Origin: JAAFHZ01 sp964247085
Lineage (GTDB): Bacteria; Cyanobacteriota; Cyanobacteriia; Cyanobacteriales; Chamaesiphonaceae
Direction of reading: 5' to 3'
DNA length: 64,000 nucleotides
Assembly: GCA_964247085.1 (NCBI GenBank)
Contig: CAXTSX010000002.1
Location: forward strand, 104,774 to 168,773
Shown: piece after piece, positions 52,637 to 61,768 of the stretch
How the letters are laid out: each line of letters opens with the position of its first letter
Numbering within the stretch: position 1 is the stretch's first letter
Program-made: the position numbers and the translations under genes
The notes under the pieces: generated by a model
The model's input: only the letters and a program-made list of their open reading frames with translations
Told to the model about the DNA's origin: nothing
The model's database searches: none

Positions 52637-52939
52637 ATGCGAAATCGGCAATCAAAAAGTTCCATTTATATTAAAGTTACAGAAATAATTGCTGATAATT
52701 TGCATATCCATCAAGACTCTTTATACGAAGGATTTCAGTTTAATAAATTTATTGATAGGTTGGCGACCTATCGCATTCAAAGATCTGGAAATCATCATCT
52801 TCTTTATTATTTGGAAGCTGTTAATATTTACTTCGATTTAGCAGAAGAGTTTAAAATAGAGTTCCCGGTTTCCTTAATGGATAAAAACTCCATGACGGTG
52901 AGTGAATTGGTCACTCATATTGAAGAACAGTTAGCTTAA
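52637..52939 (+). CDS. Acyl-carrier-protein-like protein lacking the phosphopantetheine serine
   Basis: 100 residues. The ends look like an acyl carrier protein: VTEIIADNLHI at the start and FDLAEEFKIEFP then MTVSELVTHIEEQL at the end. In an ACP the attachment site reads DSLD before the same helix; here the aligned position is YYLEAV with Y58 in place of Ser. It therefore probably cannot carry a 4'-phosphopantetheine. It might be a degenerate carrier or a fold reused for protein contact. It stands between the ClC and TetR genes. Confidence 0.5.
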   Translation: MRNRQSKSSIYIKVTEIIADNLHIHQDSLYEGFQFNKFIDRLATYRIQRSGNHHLLYYLEAVNIYFDLAEEFKIEFPVSLMDKNSMTVSELVTHIEEQLA

Positions 52940-53125
52940 TTGTTTTGATTGTTGGACTTTAATGTCTCGTCTGATCTGTTGGGTCAAAAATACAATGTGT
53001 AAAGATATGCTGCGAAAACGACACATTTCTCATCTTAACAACTGTAAAGAATTTAGTTAATTTGAATATTCAGGCGACAGAATATAAGTTACTATGCAAC
53101 TCAGCTTCGATCGGGCTGATTGATT

Positions 53126-53743
53126 ATGCCCATTTTCATGAAACCTAAGACCGAACAGGATACTCGCTCCAAAATATTATCAACGGCTCAACGCTTGTTT
53201 GCCCATCGCGGATACGATGGCACCACGACTAAAGAATTGGCCGAAAATGCTGGTATTGCTGAAGGGACTTTGTTTCGACACTTTACCAACAAGAAAGCGA
53301 TCTTGGTGGAAGTGGCTACTCAAGGCTGGGTAGAGTTGCTGACCGACTTATTGACAGAATTGAGTGAAATGGCTAGCTATGAAGCGATCGCTCAGGTAAT
53401 TTACAAACGAATGTTGCATCTGGGCAAAAACTATGAAGTAATGCGGGTCTGTTTTATGGAAGTGCAGTTCCATGCGGATTTGCGCGAAAAGATTCAGCAA
53501 GAAGTAGTCGCTAAAATGACCGATGTGGCTGAAGCCTTTTTTCAGACAGCGATCGATCGGGGTGTCTACCGGCCTTTGAACCCGAAAATTGTGGCGCAGG
53601 TTTTCTTAGGAATGTTTGTGATTGCCGGTTTTAGCCACGATACGATTATTAGCCCCAACTCTAACCCCAAAGAAATGCGGGAAATGGCTGAAGGTTTGGC
53701 CGATATCTTTTTGCATGGGGTGTTAGTGAAGCCAGCTGCTTAA
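53126..53743 (+). CDS. TetR-family transcriptional regulator
   Basis: 205 residues from ATG 53126 (an ATG 4 codons later is possible). The N-terminal helix-turn-helix is TTKELAENAGIAEGTLFRHFTNKKAIL at about residues 30-56 (shown in two parts to fit: TTKELAENAGIAEG / TLFRHFTNKKAIL). The ligand domain is unassigned. TetR proteins usually repress neighbouring efflux genes when ligand is absent; the RND pump further along on the opposite strand is a candidate target, separated by the DUF4332 gene. Inference only. Confidence 0.9.
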   Translation: MPIFMKPKTEQDTRSKILSTAQRLFAHRGYDGTTTKELAENAGIAEGTLFRHFTNKKAILVEVATQGWVELLTDLLTELSEMASYEAIAQVIYKRMLHLGKNYEVMRVCFMEVQFHADLREKIQQEVVAKMTDVAEAFFQTAIDRGVYRPLNPKIVAQVFLGMFVIAGFSHDTIISPNSNPKEMREMAEGLADIFLHGVLVKPAA

Positions 53744-53744
53744 A

Positions 53745-54155
53745 TTAACTACTGATAATTGCTTTGGCTTGTTGCACCCAGTTGTGGACTTGATCAATGC
53801 GGGGCGTGAGGTCGCGGCGCTGGAGGAGAGCGACATGCAGTCGTAAAATTAGTTGGTGTAATTGCTGTGGTGGGGTTTGACTGAGTTGTTCGATCGAAGC
53901 CACCCCGGCATGTAAGAGCAATCCACAATACTTACAACCAACGCTGGGGATTTGAGCTAACTTCGCTAAAGCCAACAATTTGCGGCCTGGTCTGGTGCTT
54001 ACAATCGCGGCTAGTTGGGGTTGATCACTATGGATTGGCAGTAGCTCTGTTAAGGCCAGTAGTTTTTCGGTATCAATGATCCCAACAGCGTTAAGCTCAG
54101 CTGCTGTTTTGGTGTCTACGCCCGGAAGTTCGGTAATTGGCCAGTAGGAGCGCAT
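53745..54155 (-). CDS. DUF4332 protein (helix-hairpin-helix)
   Basis: 136 residues. LPGVDTKTAAELNAVGIIDTEKLLALT and IPSVGCKYCGLLLHAGVASIEQLSQ (seen in parts) are two helix-hairpin-helix units that match DUF4332. Such motifs usually bind DNA backbone non-specifically. Function unknown. Its end is 1 nt from the convergent TetR stop. Confidence 0.8.
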   Translation of the reverse strand: MRSYWPITELPGVDTKTAAELNAVGIIDTEKLLALTELLPIHSDQPQLAAIVSTRPGRKLLALAKLAQIPSVGCKYCGLLLHAGVASIEQLSQTPPQQLHQLILRLHVALLQRRDLTPRIDQVHNWVQQAKAIISS

Positions 54156-54262
54156 ATTTTTGGTGGTGTTGTGGCTAGCTCATTCAGTAGGCGGTGAGCC
54201 GATGTCTTTAATTCTACCGGCTTCTTGGTTTAGGCGCAGCTCTCAGCGCTTTGACGACTGTT

Positions 54263-54340
54263 TTATATTACTTCTTGGACTAATTGAGATTTTTGCTCTC
54301 TCGTCGCGCCTTGAGTAATTTGGATATTGACGTAGGGCAT
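54263..54340 (-). pseudogene. Remnant of a 4-oxalocrotonate tautomerase
   Basis: The 25-residue frame reads MPYVNIQITQGATREQKSQL then VQEVI and stops. MPYVNIQITQGATREQK is the exact form of the tautomerase N-terminus, with catalytic Pro2. A normal protein has about 60 residues with VVVIEEV later; nothing of that follows. It is a truncated relic between DUF4332 and the RND gene, in a gap (54156-54414) with no other gene. Confidence 0.65.
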
Positions 54341-54414
54341 AATGATTTTCAGTGGTAAATATTAAGTTGAAGTTTGTTCCAACGATCGAATCTATTTTCC
54401 TATTGATCGAACAT

Positions 54415-57400
54415 TTAGCGATCGCGATCTAAATATACTGAACTATTCGTATTGCGTCCGCCGCCCCTTAATTCCGGTGCTTTTTTGCCCCAGCCATACC
54501 GAACAGTATTAGAAACCCAATACTGAAAACTGTCCACATAGGAGAAAAATACAGGCACGACGATTAGAGTCAACATCGTCGAAGTAATAAAGCCCCCCAT
54601 AATGGCAATCCCCATCGGTTGACGTACTTCCGCTCCAGAACCGATGCCCAAGGCTAAGGGAAAGATCCCAGCAATGGTAGCGATCGATGTCATTAAAATA
54701 GGACGGAGGCGCGAAACCCCAGCATCCAAAAGCGCTTGCCGTTGGGTTTTACCGGCCTGGAGATTAAGCATGGTGTAATCCACCAACAGAATCGAATTTT
54801 TGGTGACAATCCCCATCAACAACACAATGCCAATCAAGGCATATAGTCCCAGAGCTTTTTGGGCAATCAATAATCCTAAAAGGGCACCGCCTAAGCAAAA
54901 GGGTAGGGCCATCATAATGGTGATCGGATGGAGGAAGTTGTTATACAACAGCACCAAAATTGAATAGATGCACAACAGGGCTAGTCCGAGGGCAATCCCA
55001 AAACGGGAGAAGATTTCTCCCATGATTTTGGCATCGCCTGCTTCCTGTTGCACCACACCAGCAGGCAAGTTCATCAGCGCCGGTAACTTATTGACAGCGG
55101 CTACGGCATCGCCCAAAGATACGCCTTTGGCTAAATTCCCTTCGATCGATACCTGACGAGAACGATCGTAGCGATCGATCTGCGCCGGGCCACTGCCAAA
55201 TCGGATATCAGCAACTTCCATCAGCGGCACCAAGCTGCCATTTTGGCTGGGAACTTGGAGATTTTTCAGGCTGTTAATATCGGCTTTGGCTTTAGGATCA
55301 ATTTGCACTCGAATCGGAATTTGTCGATCGCTTAAATTGAATTTGGCCAAAGTCGATTCGCTATCCCCAATTGTCGCCAAGGAAGCGGTGCGGGCGATCG
55401 ACTGCACCGTCACGCCCAAATCGCCGGTCCGCTGCGGATCGGGAATCACCAAAATCTCTGGTCTGACCAAGCTAGCACTAGAATTAACTTCGATCAGACT
55501 GGGCAAGGCACGCATCTGCTTTTCTAAGGCATTCGCCGCCTGTTGCAGCGCCTCGGAGTCTTCACTCTTCAGTAGAATGGTTAATTCTTTTTTACTGCCA
55601 GCCGCTCCTTGGGCTTCAAAACTAATTCTCGCCCCCGGAATTTTCTGAAATTCTGGACGGACTTGCTGTTCAAAGTCAACTTGACGAACGCGCTCTTCTC
55701 GGGGTTTGAGCTTGATTGTTAAACTGGCCGTATTAGTATTTTCAATAGCCAAAACACTGTCAATAGCATTGCCCACTGGGCTAGCTTTCATCAAGTTAGT
55801 AGTCTGAGCCACCACTCGATCGGTATCTTGCAAAGTCGAACCCGGCGGCAATTCCACCGACAGGGTGGAAATGCCCACATCACCAGCATCAATAAATCCC
55901 TTCGGAATCAGCGGTACCAGCATCAGACTGCCGACAAAAAAGGCGATCGCCAAAAGAATTGTGGTGAAGCGGTGACGTAAGGCCCAGACCAAGGTCGATT
56001 TATAGGGTTGCCAGCGTCGGGGTGGCGAGGATATTCCCGAATGTTCAGGAGTCTGATGGTGTTTGTTTTTGAGCAAATAGGCACCCATCATCGGGGTAAT
56101 CATCCGCGCCACAAAAGTAGAAAAAATGGTCGCCACCGAAACCGTCACCCCAAAGGGTTGAAAAAATTGACCGGGAATCCCGCCCATGAAGGCTACTGGC
56201 AAAAATACTGCCACAATCGTCGCCGAACAGGCCACCACCGCTAAGCCCACTTCTTCAGCAGAATCGATCGCCGCCTGAAAGGGTGGTTTACCCATTTCCA
56301 TATGGCGTTCCATATTTTCAATTTCCACCACCGCATCATCCACCAGATTCCCCACAGCCAGAGCCAAAGCTAGCAGGGTCATACTATTGAGGGTATAGCC
56401 CAGCGCCTGTTGCACCGCAAAGGTCGGAATCATGGAAAGGGGCAAGGCCACAGCGGTAATTAGAGTGGCGCGCCAGTTGCGCAAAAACAACATAATAGTC
56501 AGCACCGCTAACACCGAAGCCACAATCAAATCATGAATCGTACTGTCGTAAGTTTCCTTGATATAGGTAGCCAGGGTGAAAATCAGTTCCAGTTTGACAT
56601 CTTTAGCTAGCGTCGGTTGGAGTTTGGCGATCGCCTCTTGCACTCCTTTTTCCACAGTTACGGTAACGCTGCCCGGACTGCGCAAGACCTGAAAAGCTAC
56701 TACCGACTTATTATTTAACTTGGCGGCTTGGCGCACATCACCATAGCTATCTTCGATCGATCCCAAACTAGATAGTGCTACGGAGCCCCCTTTGGGGAGC
56801 ACAACTTCATAGGTTTTTAAAATATTGACACTATCAGCGCTACCCAGGGTGCGAATACTTTGCTCACTACCGCCAATTTCGGCGCGACCACCCGGTAGGT
56901 TAGTATTCAATGACCGAATTTGATCGTTCACCTGCGTCGCCGTAATCCCCAGACCTTGCAACCGAGCGGGGTCGAGATTGATCCGAATTTCTCGATCGAC
57001 ACCGCCCGCCCGCTTCACTTGGGCGACTCCTTTCACTGATAGCAGAGCGCGACTAATCTTTTGATCAACCAGATTACTGAGTTCTGCCACCGTTTGCTGA
57101 GCAGAAGTCACGGCGTAGGTCATAATGGGACCGCCCGCAAACTCTAGCCTTCTTACGATCGGTTCATTAATGTCTTGGGGCAGATTTTGGCGGACTTGGG
57201 CGACGGCGTTGCGCACATCATTAGTAGCTCGATCAGTATTGGTGCCCAACAAAAAGTTGATAACAGTTCTAGAGCTACCATCATTCACCGTCGAAATCAT
57301 GTTATCGATATTGCCTAAGGATGCCACGGCATCTTCAATCTTTTTGGTGACCTGAGATTCCAGTTCCGCTGGACCCGCACCAACTTGCGTCACCGTCACC

Positions 57401-57543
57401 GATACCGTTGGGACATCAATATTAGGATTAGTATCAACACCTAAAGTCGTAAAGGAAAACCAACCCACGATCGTCAGGAGTAAAAATATAACGATGGTGG
57501 GGACTGGTTTTTTGATTGACCATTCGGAAATGTTAAAAGACAT
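54415..57543 (-). CDS. RND efflux transporter, HAE1/AcrB type
   Basis: 1042 residues from ATG 57543 (the frame extends to 57645, but that part is not family-like and overlaps the adaptor gene). MSFNISEWSIKKPVPTIVIF starts TM1. Two large periplasmic loops and twelve membrane helices are present; conserved segments are ALALAVGNLVDDAVVEIENM (TM4 region with the Asp pair) and GIVLLMGIVTKNSILLVDYT (TM10). It pumps drugs or lipophilic compounds using the proton gradient. It follows the adaptor gene by 43 nt on the same strand. Confidence 0.95.
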   Translation of the reverse strand: MSFNISEWSIKKPVPTIVIFLLLTIVGWFSFTTLGVDTNPNIDVPTVSVTVTQVGAGPAELESQVTKKIEDAVASLGNIDNMISTVNDGSSRTVINFLLGTNTDRATNDVRNAVAQVRQNLPQDINEPIVRRLEFAGGPIMTYAVTSAQQTVAELSNLVDQKISRALLSVKGVAQVKRAGGVDREIRINLDPARLQGLGITATQVNDQIRSLNTNLPGGRAEIGGSEQSIRTLGSADSVNILKTYEVVLPKGGSVALSSLGSIEDSYGDVRQAAKLNNKSVVAFQVLRSPGSVTVTVEKGVQEAIAKLQPTLAKDVKLELIFTLATYIKETYDSTIHDLIVASVLAVLTIMLFLRNWRATLITAVALPLSMIPTFAVQQALGYTLNSMTLLALALAVGNLVDDAVVEIENMERHMEMGKPPFQAAIDSAEEVGLAVVACSATIVAVFLPVAFMGGIPGQFFQPFGVTVSVATIFSTFVARMITPMMGAYLLKNKHHQTPEHSGISSPPRRWQPYKSTLVWALRHRFTTILLAIAFFVGSLMLVPLIPKGFIDAGDVGISTLSVELPPGSTLQDTDRVVAQTTNLMKASPVGNAIDSVLAIENTNTASLTIKLKPREERVRQVDFEQQVRPEFQKIPGARISFEAQGAAGSKKELTILLKSEDSEALQQAANALEKQMRALPSLIEVNSSASLVRPEILVIPDPQRTGDLGVTVQSIARTASLATIGDSESTLAKFNLSDRQIPIRVQIDPKAKADINSLKNLQVPSQNGSLVPLMEVADIRFGSGPAQIDRYDRSRQVSIEGNLAKGVSLGDAVAAVNKLPALMNLPAGVVQQEAGDAKIMGEIFSRFGIALGLALLCIYSILVLLYNNFLHPITIMMALPFCLGGALLGLLIAQKALGLYALIGIVLLMGIVTKNSILLVDYTMLNLQAGKTQRQALLDAGVSRLRPILMTSIATIAGIFPLALGIGSGAEVRQPMGIAIMGGFITSTMLTLIVVPVFFSYVDSFQYWVSNTVRYGWGKKAPELRGGGRNTNSSVYLDRDR

Positions 57544-57586
57544 AAAAAAGTCTGAGGAATAGGGAATCTCTGGGGCTTCTCTCGAA

Positions 57587-59080
57587 TTATTTATTAGCGG
57601 CAATGCGCACTCGATCACCGTCTTTGATATATCCAGCGCCAGCAATCACGATCCGATCGCCTGATTTCAAACCAGTTCTAATTTCTACTCGATCGCCATT
57701 GAGCGGTTCTCCCACCTCGACTTTTTGGGCACGCACCTGATCTACCCCAGATAGCACAAAGACCAAGGCACTTTTATCGGGCTGAAATTGGACGGCTTTG
57801 GCTGGCACTGTTGTCCCCATGGCCGTACTGGTGACAATTGCCGCTTTAGCAAACATGCCCGGTCGCAGTAAGTCAGTGGGGGGGAAATCAATTTTGACGA
57901 TCGCTTGGCGACTACCCGCATTCACCAACTGTTCAACATTGCGGACTTTACCATCGATGCGCACCCGATTATCTGCTTCAGCAGTGATTTGAGCCGGTGA
58001 CCCCAGATCTATTTGCGGCAGTTGGCTAGCGGGCACCTCGGCTTGTAGCTCCAGTTGATCATTGCTAATAATCGAAAACAAAGGCTTGGCACTGCTACTA
58101 AAATCACCAATTTGGGCAATTTCTTGAATTTTGCCTTCGACTTGGGGACGGGTAATGACCCCGGTGGCGGGAGCCCGGACAATGGTTTGTCCCACTTGGG
58201 CGCGCAGTTGTTCTACTTTTGCGATGCTGTTACGAACATCAGCTTGGGCGGAGCCAATACTAGCCTGGGCGCTGGTATTGGCTGCTAAAGAGCTTTTAAC
58301 ACTTTCTTGAGCGCTGCTAATCTTGGCCTGGGCAGCACGTACTGACTCTGTTTGGGCAGATGAATCGGTCTGATATCCCTGGAAGGTATCTTGACTGATG
58401 GCACCTTGGGCGGCTAACTGTCCATACCGTTTTAATTTTTGTTGGGCTTGTAATTGTTTGGCTTTTGTTTGGGCTAAGTTGGCCAGCGATTCTTGCTCAC
58501 TGGCTCTGGCTCCGGCTTCTTTGGCTTTAGCTTCGGCAAAGGCCGCTTGTCTTTGTTGTACGACACCCTGACTGGACTGCACCTGAGCTTTAGCCTGGTT
58601 AATCTGGATCTGTAGTTCGGCATCATCTACGTAGGCCAGGGGTTGGCCGATTTTAACCGTTTGCCCTTCCTTGACTAAGATTTGCTTAATTTGCCCGCCC
58701 CGTTGGGGCACGATCGATATCAAATTGCGGGCGGCGATCGTCCCTTTGGCGCTCAATGTGCGCGGAATACTCACTGTGTCCACGGTTCCTACAGTGACAG
58801 TTTGAGCTGGCAATGTAGTTTGCGCAACGTTAGGGGCATTGGTGGACTGGACATTCGATGGCGATTTTAGCTGAGTAGCACCGAAGGCGATTGCGCCCCC
58901 CAAAGCAGTCCCCAAAAACAGCGGCATTAACCATGGCCAACGCTGAGGGGATGCTGCTGGTGCTTGTTGTTCGGCGACCCAGCTGGCGGCTGCTGATTTT
59001 TCTAAATCGGTAGTTGATTCTACTATTTCCGACTCTACATATTCTGGCGACTCGGTTTCTGACTGAATATGATCACCCAT
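57587..59080 (-). CDS. RND periplasmic adaptor (membrane fusion protein)
   Basis: 497 residues. AGGAGGT 7 nt before the ATG at 59080 is strong. A short polar cytoplasmic stretch (about 1-45), one membrane anchor (LMPLFLGTALGGAIAFG) and then the lipoyl-like motif GGQIKQILVKEGQTVKIGQP, an Ala/Gln-rich coiled-coil hairpin (about 170-290) and the C-terminal beta domain follow. It links the RND pump at 54415 to an outer-membrane channel not encoded nearby. First gene of the pair. Confidence 0.93.
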   Translation of the reverse strand: MGDHIQSETESPEYVESEIVESTTDLEKSAAASWVAEQQAPAASPQRWPWLMPLFLGTALGGAIAFGATQLKSPSNVQSTNAPNVAQTTLPAQTVTVGTVDTVSIPRTLSAKGTIAARNLISIVPQRGGQIKQILVKEGQTVKIGQPLAYVDDAELQIQINQAKAQVQSSQGVVQQRQAAFAEAKAKEAGARASEQESLANLAQTKAKQLQAQQKLKRYGQLAAQGAISQDTFQGYQTDSSAQTESVRAAQAKISSAQESVKSSLAANTSAQASIGSAQADVRNSIAKVEQLRAQVGQTIVRAPATGVITRPQVEGKIQEIAQIGDFSSSAKPLFSIISNDQLELQAEVPASQLPQIDLGSPAQITAEADNRVRIDGKVRNVEQLVNAGSRQAIVKIDFPPTDLLRPGMFAKAAIVTSTAMGTTVPAKAVQFQPDKSALVFVLSGVDQVRAQKVEVGEPLNGDRVEIRTGLKSGDRIVIAGAGYIKDGDRVRIAANK

Positions 59081-59244
59081 AATTGATACCTCCTTCTTAA
59101 TTTGGGGTAAGCTAGCACTACCCCAGATCTACCAAATCAATATTGTAACTAACTAACTATTTAATTTGTTTAATTGTAAGACCTTTTCGGATATCTAGCC
59201 GACTGAAAATTAGTGGATTTAATTGACCAACAGATATAGATTGT

Positions 59245-59751
59245 TTACTCTTGGACAGCTGGCAAATTTTCTGGCAGTTGGACGGGGGGCTGAATTTGTT
59301 CGCTGGCCGGGATTTGAGCCGGGGGCGCGGGAGGCTGGACATTATTGTAACTACGAAAAGTTTGCCAGGCGGCTTTGGTACCCACCCAAAATCCTTGAAC
59401 TGCTGTTTGAGTCTGACCAACTTGTTTTTTAGTAACGACCAAACTCCGATCGACCTTTTCTACCACCTGCACTGCTCCTTTCACCCCCCGATCAACATCT
59501 TTTTTTAAATCCCCCAACTCCGCACCAGTTAGGCGAATTGATGCTAGAGTCGGTGGCAATTCCCGATTGAGAGTATCAAAAAACTTTTCGGCACTGCGGG
59601 CGGCTCGGGCTAATTCTTGTATTACTGGCAAGGCCGCCATGAGAACTGCCGTGAGACTAAGAGCTACCAAAAACAACGAACAACCCAGCCAAAAGGTTGG
59701 ATCCAAATCATTCACCGCCAAAGGCAGCGCTGGGCGCAGGGTTAGATTCAT
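59245..59751 (-). CDS. DUF948 domain membrane protein
   Basis: 168 residues. One N-terminal membrane helix (FWLGCSLFLVALSLTAVLMA) is followed by a long helix typical of DUF948 (AARSAEKFFDTLNRELPPTL) and a proline-rich tail (PPAPPAQIPASEQIQPPVQL). Its start overlaps the end of the YtxH gene by 44 nt. Role unknown, probably a stress or envelope protein. Confidence 0.75.
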   Translation of the reverse strand: MNLTLRPALPLAVNDLDPTFWLGCSLFLVALSLTAVLMAALPVIQELARAARSAEKFFDTLNRELPPTLASIRLTGAELGDLKKDVDRGVKGAVQVVEKVDRSLVVTKKQVGQTQTAVQGFWVGTKAAWQTFRSYNNVQPPAPPAQIPASEQIQPPVQLPENLPAVQE

Positions 59752-60064
59752 GCGAATTCATATTGCTCACAACACTTTTATTTTGTACTGATTGACTGGC
59801 CACAATACCCGCCGCCAGGGACTGCTGCAATCGATCGATCATTCCCGACCAGCTACCAACAGTGGTGGTGGCTAGTCGATCAGTTTGCAACTTCACCGTA
59901 TCAGACAAATCTTCGGCCAGATCGGGTACCGCTGCAGCTACTTTTTTGAGCACCTGGCGGGTTTCTTGGCCTTTACGAGGGGCGACCAACAAACCGGCGA
60001 CTGCTCCTACCGCAGTGCCGACGATTAATCCTACTAATAAAGCGCCGCGATTGTTATTTGACAT
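59708..60064 (-). CDS. YtxH domain protein
   Basis: 118 residues. The N-terminal GALLVGLIVGTAVGAVAGLL then VAPRKGQETR is the YtxH glycine-rich membrane helix with the conserved APRKG. The remainder is helical and polar. YtxH proteins are linked to stress in Bacillus and are common in cyanobacteria. It overlaps the downstream DUF948 gene in another frame, so the two are coupled. Confidence 0.85.
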   Translation of the reverse strand: MSNNNRGALLVGLIVGTAVGAVAGLLVAPRKGQETRQVLKKVAAAVPDLAEDLSDTVKLQTDRLATTTVGSWSGMIDRLQQSLAAGIVASQSVQNKSVVSNMNSHESNPAPSAAFGGE

Positions 60065-60096
60065 ATGCTAGATCCGTGCTTTCTTCTATTTTAGCG

Positions 60097-60864
60097 ATGG
60101 ATGGACGTTTATTGGCAAATAATCCACCCTGGCTCCATTGGTTAGCCCAAACCCCTAGTACCAATAGTTGGGCGTTGGCTCATATGGCTACACTCCAGCA
60201 TGGAGATGTGGTGTTTACCCCTCAGCAAACCGCTGGCCGGGGTCAGGGCGATCGAGTGTGGTATTCACCGCCGGGAGTCTTGACAGCTAGCTTTATTTTA
60301 GATGGAGTGGCCACTCGCCACTGGCCAGCTTTGAGTTTAGCTAGTGGCCTGGCGGTCATCTATGCGATCGAAGACCTGCTACCAGATTGTTGTGCGCTAT
60401 TGCAGCTGAAGTGGCCGAATGATGTCTGGTGCCAGCAACGCAAACTGGCCGGGATTTTGGCCGAAGGCCAAGGGCACAGGGTAGTAGTAGGGATTGGTTG
60501 TAACCGACAGGTAGAAAATTTTAGTGAGTGGGATGCCAGTATTAACCCAATTAGTCTGCATCAGATTCAGGCGATCGTCCCCAGTGAGTTGGCCTTGCTA
60601 GAGCGGTTCCGGCATTATCTGCTAGAAGTCGCCGGGATGCTGAGGGAGGAATCCAGCCTGGGCCTGGTTCCTTTGTGGCCAGAACTGCGTCGCCGGGATG
60701 GGTTATTCGGTCAAGCAGTGCGGATCGATTGGCAACAGCAACATTGGTCGGGTATCGGGCAAGGAATTGATGAACAGGGTTGTTATCAAATCCAGAATAC
60801 TGAGGGTATCATCCGCGCCTTTGCCGCCGGTCGAATTAAGCTAGCAACGGCAGAAATAGCTTAA
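60097..60864 (+). CDS. birA: Biotin-[acetyl-CoA-carboxylase] ligase
   Basis: About 255 residues from ATG 60097 (MDGRLLANNPPWLHWLAQTP); GTG 60076 and TTG 60058 are alternatives. TPQQTAGRGQGDRVWYSPPG contains the biotin ligase GRGRxG-type motif, and LKWPNDVWCQQRKLAGILAE carries the catalytic KWPND and K. No N-terminal HTH, so it is a ligase without repressor function. It attaches biotin to the AccB carrier. Its end overlaps the convergent cdsA by 29 nt. Confidence 0.92.
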   Translation: MDGRLLANNPPWLHWLAQTPSTNSWALAHMATLQHGDVVFTPQQTAGRGQGDRVWYSPPGVLTASFILDGVATRHWPALSLASGLAVIYAIEDLLPDCCALLQLKWPNDVWCQQRKLAGILAEGQGHRVVVGIGCNRQVENFSEWDASINPISLHQIQAIVPSELALLERFRHYLLEVAGMLREESSLGLVPLWPELRRRDGLFGQAVRIDWQQQHWSGIGQGIDEQGCYQIQNTEGIIRAFAAGRIKLATAEIA

Positions 60865-61687
60865 AGAAATAATAGACCAAGGGACCTGTGAAGATATAAC
60901 TGTCCGATCGATCCAGAATGCCCCCATGTCCCGGAATTAGATCGCCAGAGTCCTTAACTCCGGCATCACGTTTCATAATCGATTCGGTTAAATCGCCAGC
61001 CAGGCTAGCGCCCCCAATTATCAAACCAAACACCAAACCACTAATTAGCCCTTGTGACCACTGTAAATAGTAAGCCCCAACCATCCCGACGACGATACTG
61101 CCCAAAAAACCACACACTGCTCCTTCTACAGTTTTTTTGGGACTGATCACAGATAACTTAGTTTTACCAATGTTTTTACCGAACAAATATGCCCCAATAT
61201 CTGCTGCCCAAATGCACATAAAAGCCAGCAATGTATGGGTTAGGGCTGGTGATAAATGCTGCCAGTCTGGCCAACTGCCCAGCTGCAAATTACCTACCCA
61301 AACTGGTGGATCAACCCGTAGTCGTATCCAGTAGCTGGGCAAATAGCCCCCGTAAAATAAGCCAAAAATTGAGGTGGACAGGTCAGCGATCGAGACAATT
61401 TTTGGCGCAAAAAGCATATAACAGCAGATGGCAATTCCGGCCAGCGGAAAAACCGCATCCACAATATGGGGAGCGATCGCCGCCCCAATCAAAAAAATCT
61501 GACTGACAAATAGCGTAAATTTAACCGCTGGTTGGATTCCCTTGGCTAGTACCAACTGGAAATACTCTTGCTGTCCAAAGAAAACAGCGACACAGAGGCC
61601 AATAGTGAAGTACCAGCTACCCAGAAATAACATGCCGAGGGCAAGGACAATGGCAACGATGGCACTGATTAAACGAGTTATGGACAT
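60836..61687 (-). CDS. cdsA: Phosphatidate cytidylyltransferase
   Basis: 283 residues with seven or eight membrane helices. The CDP-OH signature KRDAGVKDSGDLIPGHGGILDRSDSYIFTGPL is present near the C-terminus (seen in two parts: RDAGVKDSGDLIPGHGG, ILDRSDSYIF). It makes CDP-diacylglycerol from phosphatidate and CTP for membrane lipids. Complete. Confidence 0.95.
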   Translation of the reverse strand: MSITRLISAIVAIVLALGMLFLGSWYFTIGLCVAVFFGQQEYFQLVLAKGIQPAVKFTLFVSQIFLIGAAIAPHIVDAVFPLAGIAICCYMLFAPKIVSIADLSTSIFGLFYGGYLPSYWIRLRVDPPVWVGNLQLGSWPDWQHLSPALTHTLLAFMCIWAADIGAYLFGKNIGKTKLSVISPKKTVEGAVCGFLGSIVVGMVGAYYLQWSQGLISGLVFGLIIGGASLAGDLTESIMKRDAGVKDSGDLIPGHGGILDRSDSYIFTGPLVYYFFKLFLPLLA

Positions 61688-61768
61688 TGGTACATTAAGC
61701 GGTTAATTGATTTTAACGAAATCTTTACCAATTACCGCTTTTTATAAAATATCTAAACTTAAGCGGCG

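Noticed and set aside
57544..57645. Upstream extension of the RND transporter
   Set aside because: It overlaps the adaptor gene and is not conserved; MSFNISEWSIKKPVP is the family start.
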